Assembly (NCBI GenBank): GCA_021799325.1
Contig: JAJZAS010000081.1
Coordinates: 1-6,782, forward strand
Direction of reading: 5' to 3'
Source: Bacillota bacterium
GTDB lineage: Bacteria > Bacillota > Bacilli > Alicyclobacillales > SLC66
Length of the DNA stretch: 6,782 nucleotides
The translations under genes were made by a program, and so were the position numbers. The notes beneath the pieces are model-generated. The model did no database searches, had not been told where the DNA came from, and was given only the letters and a program-made list of their open reading frames with translations. How positions within the stretch are numbered: position 1 is the stretch's first letter; each line of letters opens with the position of its first letter. Shown in pieces: positions 1 through 5,323 of this stretch.

Positions 1-165
1 GTGTGAAAACCTTGTGGGCATCCCCTGATAAGCGCCAAACGTGTAAAGAATGTCCGCAGGAACGAGTTCAAACCTCATTTCAAAAAAATCCAGTCCAAAG
101 GACTGGGCAATTTGCATCACGTTTTCTAATGACTTCTCAAACTTTTCCAATTCATCTTTTTGCAT
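1..165 (-). CDS. spoVR: SpoVR family protein, N-terminal 55 codons (runs off window)
   Basis: This is the start of SpoVR, a cytoplasmic protein known from Bacillus to be needed for normal spore cortex formation; its biochemical activity is not settled. The ATG is at 165-163 and the frame stays open to base 1. The visible residues include GLDFFEMRFE, then VPADILYTFGAY and MPTRFSH, which are hallmarks of the SpoVR N-terminus. The start overlaps the yhbH stop as TGATG (167-163), so translation is probably coupled to the yhbH 3' end. A G-rich stretch, GGGGGTGGAG (177-168), inside the yhbH end can serve as ribosome binding site. The order prkA-yhbH-spoVR matches the conserved functional grouping of these families (yeaG-yeaH with ycgB in enterobacteria). 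Only about a tenth of the protein is present, so completeness cannot be judged. The identification is recognition of the family from memory, not a search. Confidence 0.93.
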   Translation of the reverse strand, partial: MQKDELEKFEKSLENVMQIAQSFGLDFFEMRFELVPADILYTFGAYQGMPTRFSH

Positions 166-317
166 CACTCCACCCCCACTCGGGATTCTCCATTTTTTGA
201 AAAAAATAATCGAAGCGCCGAGTAGACATCACTTTTTTCCCGGATTACGGTTTGTCGAAAACGCGGGTGGTGCATGTGGCGAAATGCGCTCATCAGTGTG
301 GAGGTTCGGTTGTACTG
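165..317 (-). CDS. yhbH: yhbH 3' piece (last ~50 codons), separated from its 5' part by the inserted element
   Basis: This is the C-terminal end of YhbH without its own start. Read on the minus strand from CAG at 317, the frame gives Q-YNRTSTLMSAF, then HPRFRQTVIREKSDVYSALR, then LFFSKNGES and VGVE, with TGA at 167-165. This matches the known YhbH C-terminus (NQYNRHSTLMSAY..., ...KSDVFQALKSFF in B. subtilis, recalled from memory). Upstream the same frame meets a TGA at 323-321, which lies inside the element, so the fragment cannot be translated as part of YhbH while the element is present. The conserved residues and the absence of stops or frameshifts argue that it is under selection as part of a functional gene. 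Its stop overlaps the spoVR start codon by one base. Confidence 0.93.
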   Translation of the reverse strand, partial: QYNRTSTLMSAFRHMHHPRFRQTVIREKSDVYSALRLFFSKNGESRVGVE

Positions 318-1675
318 GTATCACTGTTCACGATCTGCAAATTCCTCGTCGGCACCTGATAATATTGCATGGCTTCCGCGACGAGCGATTGGGTGCCGGC
401 AACGATCACCAACCCCGCATCTCCTGCCGAGACTTCTGCGGCGTGAAGCGCATCTACAAGGCACCGATTCACATGCGTCGGCACCATTTGGTGAGCCACG
501 TCCGCCAGTTCTTGCAAATTAAAGACGAGGTGCGGGTTTTGCGCCTGTGTCACCCATATTTCCTCCACTTCAGGCGCCAATTCGCTCAGGACGCCAAATC
601 CGTCCTTATCTACCGGAACGCCTACCACCAACACTTTTTTCATAGGAGGAAAAAGCTTTACCACTTCACGCAAATACGCCGCGCTATCGCGGTTGATCGC
701 GCCGTCGATGAGTACCTGTGGGGCGCGCTTTAAGTGCTGCAACCTGCCAGGCCATGTCATGCGCTTGAAGGCAGACGTTACCACCCGCTCATCGAGCGCT
801 TGTCCCAACCATTCTTCCACCGCCACGATCGCCACACTTGCGTTTTCTGCCTGGTTCCTCCCTAAAAGTGGAAGTTCCACCTGGCGGTAACGGGCGCGAT
901 TCGTCACTAGATCAAAGCGAGTACCATCAAGCCCCACTTCCACTTTTTCTAAGAAAAAATCCCGTTCCCGCGTGCTTAGCCTCACTACTTGATGATCGGC
1001 TTCCTTTTCAAGCTCCGCAAGCGCAATCTCCTCCTGCTTTGCTGCCACCGCCGCCTTCATTCCCGATTCAATGATCGCCGCTTTATTCCACGCGATGTCC
1101 TTTAATTCTGGTCCGAGCAAATCGCGATGCTCCAGTTGAATTGGCGTAATGACGGCAAGTTCACCTGCTATCTGATTCACATCGTCAAAACGAGCGCCAC
1201 GCCCCAGTTCAAATACGTTCACATCAGTTCCCTGATCCTTAAAATAAAGAGCCGCTACACAAGCGACGAGACCAACGGGACCAAAATATTCGCGAGGCTT
1301 CATCGCGCCTTGAATCGATTCGATCGAAGGGTACAGATAGGTTTGCCACCTCAGCCACTCATCCTCAGCAATTGCCACACCATTGATCCTAATCCGCTCT
1401 GTAAAATCCACCAGATGAGGACTGGTAAAGAGACCCACCTTTAAACCTTGCGCCTCAAGCAAACTGGCAATCAATCGAGAGGAGGATCCCTTCCCTTTGC
1501 TTCCTGTCACTTTGATATTGTGTTGGCCTCTGTCTGGCGCCCCCACGCGATCCAATAATTTTCTCGTAAATTGTGGGGTGCGCGTCTCTTTGTCATCACG
1601 CCCAAGACGATAGGGTTTCGCCTGATTATAGCTTTGAAACAAATAGCCAATGGCATCGTGGAACGATTCAAACAA
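293..1675 (-). CDS. FolC-like Mur ligase family protein (folylpolyglutamate/dihydrofolate synthase-like)
   Basis: This 460-residue protein belongs to the ATP-dependent Mur ligase/FolC superfamily, whose FolC members add glutamate to folates in the cytoplasm. Visible motifs in order: P-loop TGSKGKGSS (57-65, Lys62), SPHLVDFTERIRING (85-99), ELGRGARFDDVNQI (156-169), LEHRDLLG (181-188), NKAAII (197-202, keeping the lysine that is carbamylated in FolC), WPGRLQ (308-313) and DGAINRDSA (324-332). Several positions differ from canonical FolC: GTNGKGS, DH in the LEH block, EKAGI and DGAHN. The substrate may therefore not be folate. The start is TTG at 1675-1673 with AAGGGG (1690-1685) upstream, overlapping the PBP2 stop; the 14-base gap indicates translational coupling. 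The last six residues (TTEPPH) are encoded by chromosomal yhbH DNA in another frame, because the left attachment site lies inside the gene end. No terminator is visible after it. Confidence 0.85.
   Translation of the reverse strand: MFESFHDAIGYLFQSYNQAKPYRLGRDDKETRTPQFTRKLLDRVGAPDRGQHNIKVTGSKGKGSSSRLIASLLEAQGLKVGLFTSPHLVDFTERIRINGVAIAEDEWLRWQTYLYPSIESIQGAMKPREYFGPVGLVACVAALYFKDQGTDVNVFELGRGARFDDVNQIAGELAVITPIQLEHRDLLGPELKDIAWNKAAIIESGMKAAVAAKQEEIALAELEKEADHQVVRLSTRERDFFLEKVEVGLDGTRFDLVTNRARYRQVELPLLGRNQAENASVAIVAVEEWLGQALDERVVTSAFKRMTWPGRLQHLKRAPQVLIDGAINRDSAAYLREVVKLFPPMKKVLVVGVPVDKDGFGVLSELAPEVEEIWVTQAQNPHLVFNLQELADVAHQMVPTHVNRCLVDALHAAEVSAGDAGLVIVAGTQSLVAEAMQYYQVPTRNLQIVNSDTSTTEPPH
313..317. 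repeat. Left attachment site of the element: TACTG direct repeat
   Basis: TACTG at 313-317 is repeated at 5358-5362. To the left the sequence is the yhbH 3' end; to the right it is element DNA (GTATCACTGTTCACG from 318). The TG at 316-317 is the best candidate for the two-base crossover. When the element circularises, 318 onward joins the right end and makes the dyad GATAC-TG-GTATC. The FolC-like reading frame crosses this site. Confidence 0.85.
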
Positions 1676-1689
1676 GCGTGTTTACCCCT

Positions 1690-3612
1690 TTATCCATGTT
1701 TCTTCAGGTTTTTCGTGGTGAATTCATTGGAAGGGTTGGTGAGCGGATGATCAGGCTTGGCAAAATACGCATCAATCACCTGTTGGGCCATCGGAGCCGC
1801 TGCACGAAATCCTTCCCCGGTGACATTCGGAATCACCGCTGCTACAGCGATTTCCGGATGATTATAGGGAGCATACCCAACAAACACCGAGTTGTTCTTC
1901 CCCGGATTTCCAGACTCTGCCGTACCTGTTTTGCCTGCCACATTGACTTTATCATTGCCAAAATAATAGGTAGCCGTGCCAAGCGATCCATGTGTAGCTA
2001 ATTCCAATGACTGTTGGATGATCTTCAGGTATTTTTCTGGCACAGGTACCTTATCGATCAGATGAGGCTTGTAGACTTTAACCACTTTACCTTGCGATGT
2101 CGTGATCTCATGCACAAGTTGTGGCTGGTAACGGTAGCCACCATTGGCGATCGCTGCGATGTAAGTGGCAAGGCCAATCGTCGAGTACGCCTCTTCCTGA
2201 CCAATGGCGGCAGCGGGCAGATCATATAATGTGGGCGGATTAGCGTAGGTAACATACCCAGGCATTTCCCCCGGTAAATCTACCCCTGTTAAGGAAGTAA
2301 GGCCAAATTTTTTCCCTAAATCATTAATCTGGTTTAGCGCATGCACGCGGCCACCGGTTAACCATGCACTGATGTTACTGGGCGGATTATTGGTATTGAA
2401 GTGGCCCATATTGAGGCCCACCTGATAAAAATACGTGTCGTCCGAGACCTCAATCGCTTCTTTTAAGCCAACCCAGCCAAAGCCGCCAAGGTTCCAGTTA
2501 TGCATGAAATACGTCCCGATTTGCAGACCGCCTCGATCAAGCACTTGCAAATTCGGCGTCATTTCATGATGGATAAGGGCAGCCATCGCCGTCAACATTT
2601 TCTCTGTGGATCCCGGCATGTAAAGGCCAGAAATGGCGCGGTTAAATCCCGCATTGTTAGTCAAGTACTGCTGGTAATGCTGATTGGAAATCCCGCCAAT
2701 CCACCACTCGGGATTATACGTGGGATAACTTGCCATGGCGAGCACGGCTCCTGTATGCACATTCAGGACAACGATCGTACCGGAATGTACATTGGTTTCC
2801 CCTACGCCGCGCAAAAAATTGATCCGTTGCAGCAGCGCCTGCTCCGCCACTTTTTGAAGCGGACCGTCGAGATTCAAGACCAGGTTGTTGCCCGCTTTTG
2901 CGGGAACGCTCACAATCCCTTGATTCAAAGGAATCCCTGCAGGAGAAACGGGGATTTTTTCTTCTCCGTATTGCCCTCTTAACACACTTTGATAAGACTG
3001 TTCCAACCCCGACAGCCCGACGAGCGCATCTTTGGGATACCCCTGCGCCTGATACTGATTCCATGCACTCGCAGGAATAGGCCCAATAAAGCCGATTTCA
3101 TGCGCCCCCAATTCGCCAAGCGGATACACCCGTTGCGGCACCGTCATCATGAGCACACCAGGCAAATCATCCCGATGCTCCGCGATGAACGCCATCTCCC
3201 TGGGAGTAGCTTGGTTCACCAACGTCACTGTAGGCTGCAGTTGGTTTTGGTTGAGCATCATGTTTTCTATGGTTTTTGCTTTCATACCAAGGACAGGAGC
3301 GAGTTCTTTCGCCACTTTCGGCGCAGAATAAGAGTCGTTGGGATATCTGATATAAAGTATTTGATAGACGGGAATATCAGCGGCAAGCACGTCCCCCTCC
3401 CGGTCAAAAATCCAACCGCGAGATCCTGGGATCGGCAACGAACTGAAATTCTGTACAGCCACATCTGTCTGGAATTGCTGCGCTTCCGTAATTTGCAAAT
3501 AACCTAGCCGCACGATCAGGGACGACGTCGCCAGGGCAGCGGCAAAAAACAGCAGCTGTATACGCTTGACTGTTTTAGGCTGCAATTTGCCGCGTGGATT
3601 TATTTCTTTCAT
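1690..3612 (-). CDS. Class B penicillin-binding protein, PBP2 type (peptidoglycan D,D-transpeptidase)
   Basis: This 640-residue membrane-anchored transpeptidase cross-links peptidoglycan on the outer face of the cytoplasmic membrane. It has a short basic N-terminus and one membrane segment (about 19-36, LLFFAAALATSSLIVRLG). A dimerisation/pedestal domain follows, with SRGWIFDREGDVLA (64-77), and then the transpeptidase domain. The active-site motifs are complete: STEK (Ser335, Lys338), SDD (390-392, the SxD form found in PBP2-class proteins) and KTG (561-563, in AGKTGTAE). No PASTA repeat follows, which argues against SpoVD or FtsI/PBP2B and for the PBP2/MrdA elongation type. The start is ATG at 3612-3610 with only a weak site (GAGTGGTG) ahead. 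It lies 38 bases after the small gene and 14 bases before the FolC-like gene, so the three probably form one operon. It is unusual as cargo of an excisable element. Confidence 0.92.
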   Translation of the reverse strand: MKEINPRGKLQPKTVKRIQLLFFAAALATSSLIVRLGYLQITEAQQFQTDVAVQNFSSLPIPGSRGWIFDREGDVLAADIPVYQILYIRYPNDSYSAPKVAKELAPVLGMKAKTIENMMLNQNQLQPTVTLVNQATPREMAFIAEHRDDLPGVLMMTVPQRVYPLGELGAHEIGFIGPIPASAWNQYQAQGYPKDALVGLSGLEQSYQSVLRGQYGEEKIPVSPAGIPLNQGIVSVPAKAGNNLVLNLDGPLQKVAEQALLQRINFLRGVGETNVHSGTIVVLNVHTGAVLAMASYPTYNPEWWIGGISNQHYQQYLTNNAGFNRAISGLYMPGSTEKMLTAMAALIHHEMTPNLQVLDRGGLQIGTYFMHNWNLGGFGWVGLKEAIEVSDDTYFYQVGLNMGHFNTNNPPSNISAWLTGGRVHALNQINDLGKKFGLTSLTGVDLPGEMPGYVTYANPPTLYDLPAAAIGQEEAYSTIGLATYIAAIANGGYRYQPQLVHEITTSQGKVVKVYKPHLIDKVPVPEKYLKIIQQSLELATHGSLGTATYYFGNDKVNVAGKTGTAESGNPGKNNSVFVGYAPYNHPEIAVAAVIPNVTGEGFRAAAPMAQQVIDAYFAKPDHPLTNPSNEFTTKNLKKHG

Positions 3613-3650
3613 TTTTTATACACCACTCTACGAATCATTCGAAGTCTATT

Positions 3651-3839
3651 TTAACGGATGAACCTGAAGTCGTCATGATTTTTTATTGAGGACACATTTA
3701 GCGCCGAAAGGAAGGCACGCACCCGCTCAGCCTGGCTTTTTTCCCCGTTTTGCAGCCAGGCCCTGCGCTCATCCTCGCTCCATAATAGCAAATCTGAATG
3801 CAGACGTACGTCAATATTTAAATTTTTCCTTTTCGCCAA
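3651..3839 (-). CDS. Small basic protein of 62 residues, function unknown; first gene of the cargo operon
   Basis: I do not recognise this protein. It begins with TTG at 3839-3837, preceded by a very good ribosome binding site, AAGGGGAG (3853-3846), about six bases from the start. That site is the main reason to believe the gene. It starts with MAKRKNLNIDVRLHSDLLLW (1-20), continues through a charged, probably helical stretch (SEDERRAW, 21-28; GEKSQAERVRAFLSALN, 32-48) and ends FRFIR. It has no membrane segment or signal peptide. The short strand followed by helices is compatible with a small DNA-binding protein such as ribbon-helix-helix, but that is only an impression. It lies divergent from the recombinase, with 80 bases between the two starts, and 38 bases upstream of the PBP2 gene. 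Its size and position would suit a regulator of the divergent promoters or a recombination directionality factor; both are inference. Confidence 0.6.
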   Translation of the reverse strand: MAKRKNLNIDVRLHSDLLLWSEDERRAWLQNGEKSQAERVRAFLSALNVSSIKNHDDFRFIR

Positions 3840-3856
3840 CCCAATCTCCCCTTAGG

Positions 3857-3887
3857 TTGAATGAACATGTCACGCTTCCCATACACA
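3857..3887 (+). promoter_or_regulatory. Candidate recombinase promoter
   Basis: Upstream of the recombinase, CATACACA (3880-3887) resembles the -10 of mother-cell sigma-E promoters (CATACAAT-like). TTGAAT at 3857-3862 with a 17-base spacer to CATACA would equally give a weak sigma-A type promoter. No convincing sigma-E -35 is visible, so the sigma factor cannot be decided from sequence. Position and the short 80-base divergent gap support a promoter somewhere here. Confidence 0.35.
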
Positions 3888-3905
3888 TAAAGTGCAATAC
3901 TGCCT

Positions 3906-3911
3906 AGGAGG
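3906..3911 (+). promoter_or_regulatory. Ribosome binding site of the recombinase
   Basis: AGGAGG lies eight bases before a TTG codon at 3920. This perfect Shine-Dalgarno sequence fixes the recombinase start at the TTG, which also places the catalytic serine at residue 14, as expected for the family. Confidence 0.85.
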
Positions 3912-3919
3912 AAAATCTT

Positions 3920-5170
3920 TTGCCAAATCCACTAAAAGCCGCCATTTATCTGCGAAAATCCCGGGCTGATATGGAGGCGGAGGCTCGCGGCGAGGGAGAA
4001 ACACTTTCCCGCCACAAACGAGCGCTGCTCCAATTGGCCAGTGATTATCATTATCTTGTATGCGAAATCTATCAAGAAATAGTATCCGGTGATCAACTTG
4101 CGTTGCGTCCGCAGGCGCAACTAATGCTACAGGCGGTCTCGAAGGGTAGTTTCCACGCTGTGCTCTGCATGGACCTAGATCGCCTTGGAAGAGGCAATCT
4201 GATCGACCAAGGTATCATTCAACAGGTGTTCAAGTCATCTGGCACGCTCGTGGTGACGCCTCGCAAAATCTACGATCTGCGTGACGAATGGGATGAAGAA
4301 TGGTCGGAATTTGAAGCTTTTTTTGCTCGAAGAGAACTAAAAATGATCACCAGACGCTTGCAACGTGGACGACGTTACAGTGCAGCAGAAGGCAAAAGCA
4401 TCAGCCAACGCCCGCCCTATGGTTACAATCGAAACGAACACCTACGACTGGAGCCTGATCCTACCACGGCACCCATCGTGAAGCAAATTTTTGATTGGGC
4501 CAATCTCGGAATCAGCCAAAGGGAAATCGCCAGAAGGCTAAACGCAAATGCCGTCCCCTCGCCAAAAGGAGGGACGTGGGGCGCCTCTACCATCGCCTTT
4601 ATCTTGCATAACCATGCGTACACCGGAACCATTGTCTGGGGCAAAAACCGGTTTCTGAAAAGCGGCGCCAAGTATCTTAAAGAACATGTGCCGGAAGAGT
4701 TGTGGATCAAAAAAGAGCATGCGCACCCTGCACTAATCGCGAAGGAAGATTTTACAGCATTTAAGCCAAGTCCAACTTCGGATGTGTCCATGCCATCAAC
4801 CACCCAGCATGAACTTGCTTCGCTGATCCTTTGTTATCACTGCCATCGACCGATGCAATTCAGAAAATCCTACGGAAAAAGGCAGGATCGTTTGCTCTGC
4901 GCTACCCCTCGTTGCCCCTGCAAAAGCATCGCCTATTCGTTGCTGCAACATAAACTGTATGAGACCATCCTTCACTTATATGAGTTTGCGAAAGATGACC
5001 CCCTCATTGCGGGCGCTGATCTTACTCTTTTTACTGCGCTAACCACATCCTCGCCGCCGGCTTGGCAACGACAAGCATTGATACAAGTGGTGGATCGCAT
5101 CACTTATCGTAGGGACCGGGATTGGCCAGATGATCATCCGGTACAGTTAGAAATTTGGTTGAAATTTTAA
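3920..5170 (+). CDS. Serine recombinase (large serine recombinase family, short form), probable element excisase
   Basis: This 416-residue site-specific recombinase would cut both attachment sites with a two-base stagger and rejoin them. The resolvase domain begins AAIYLRKSR with the catalytic Ser14 and Arg12. The arginine motif DLDRLGRG (85-92) completes the active site. A recombinase domain follows (PPYGYNR, 165-171; GISQREIARRLNANAVPSPKGGTWGAST, in two blocks at 197-212 and 213-224; NHAYTGTIVWGKN, 231-243). Next is a zinc ribbon with C305-x2-C308 and C327-x4-C332-x-C334, and a final strand (IQVVDRITYRR, 388-398). The stretch after the ribbon, where large serine recombinases have a long coiled coil, is only about 35-50 residues, making the protein shorter than the 450-600 residues usual for the family. 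The gene is divergent from the cargo operon and close to the right attachment site. It plays the role SpoIVCA plays for skin, but I cannot say it is an orthologue. Confidence 0.93.
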   Translation: MPNPLKAAIYLRKSRADMEAEARGEGETLSRHKRALLQLASDYHYLVCEIYQEIVSGDQLALRPQAQLMLQAVSKGSFHAVLCMDLDRLGRGNLIDQGIIQQVFKSSGTLVVTPRKIYDLRDEWDEEWSEFEAFFARRELKMITRRLQRGRRYSAAEGKSISQRPPYGYNRNEHLRLEPDPTTAPIVKQIFDWANLGISQREIARRLNANAVPSPKGGTWGASTIAFILHNHAYTGTIVWGKNRFLKSGAKYLKEHVPEELWIKKEHAHPALIAKEDFTAFKPSPTSDVSMPSTTQHELASLILCYHCHRPMQFRKSYGKRQDRLLCATPRCPCKSIAYSLLQHKLYETILHLYEFAKDDPLIAGADLTLFTALTTSSPPAWQRQALIQVVDRITYRRDRDWPDDHPVQLEIWLKF

Positions 5171-5204
5171 CGCATTTTATTCAAAATATTCGCTTGTGAA
5201 ATGA

Positions 5205-5232
5205 TTGACAATCTTTTTGCTTATGATAGTAT
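5205..5232 (+). promoter_or_regulatory. Sigma-A type promoter at the right end of the element
   Basis: TTGACA (5205-5210) is a perfect -35. A 16-base spacer follows, then TAGTAT (5227-5232) preceded by TGA, an extended -10. It lies 34 bases downstream of the recombinase stop and points toward the right attachment site. Transcription would begin near 5239 and meet the hairpin/T-run terminator about 70 bases later, so it serves no visible protein gene. Confidence 0.55.
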
Positions 5233-5238
5233 TTCCGT

Positions 5239-5312
5239 AATGATTGTTTTGTAATAAGCACTTATCGTCACGCGGCGGGCACCTTTATGATAAAGGCGTT
5301 TGTCGCGTTTTT
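5239..5312 (+). ncRNA. Possible small RNA of about 74 nt
   Basis: This is the transcript expected from the promoter at 5205-5232 to the terminator at 5270-5312. It contains a small inverted repeat (5254-5265) and then the long terminator stem. It has no useful reading frame. No known RNA family was recognised. The call rests only on the promoter and terminator being spaced for a short transcript. Confidence 0.3.
5270..5312 (+). terminator. Rho-independent terminator on the plus strand
   Basis: The left arm at 5270-5288 (beginning ACGCGGCGGGC) and right arm at 5290-5308 (ending TTTGTCGCGT) can pair over 19 positions, with four G-U pairs and one A-C mismatch; the innermost part is CCTTTAT/ATAAAGG. 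A run of five T follows (5308-5312). The wobble pairs work only in the plus-strand RNA, since the minus strand would have A-C mismatches there. It therefore ends plus-strand transcription from the recombinase and from the promoter at 5205, keeping it from running antisense into yhbH. Confidence 0.75.
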
Positions 5313-5323
5313 CACGCGCTAAT

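Larger units (their letters stand above)
5171..5323. other. Non-coding right end of the element
   Basis: This AT-rich stretch between the recombinase stop and the truncated yhbH tail holds a consensus-like plus-strand promoter, a repeated AATGATTG (5200-5207 and 5239-5246, 39 bases apart), a short inverted repeat ATAAG-CA-CTTAT (5254-5265) and a strong hairpin with a T run. No protein gene with a credible ribosome binding site was seen in it. Confidence 0.6.

Noticed and set aside
50..733. Long plus-strand reading frame of 227 codons
   Set aside because: It runs antisense across spoVR, the yhbH end and the FolC-like gene, has no recognisable domain and no good ribosome binding site.
2500..3064. 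Reading frames on both strands inside the PBP2 gene
   Set aside because: They are other-frame shadows of the transpeptidase gene, with arginine- and histidine-rich nonsense composition.
1690..3612. PBP as SpoVD (sporulation-specific class B PBP)
   Set aside because: No C-terminal PASTA domain, and the second motif is SDD (SxD), which fits the PBP2/MrdA class. The sporulation context alone is not enough.
3631..3641. CGAAT-C-ATTCG inverted repeat before the PBP2 gene as a terminator
   Set aside because: Five-base arms with a one-base loop and no T run; too weak to stop transcription, and too short to claim as an operator.
4423..4803. 126-codon minus-strand frame inside the recombinase
   Set aside because: It is antisense to a clearly conserved recombinase and resembles no known protein.
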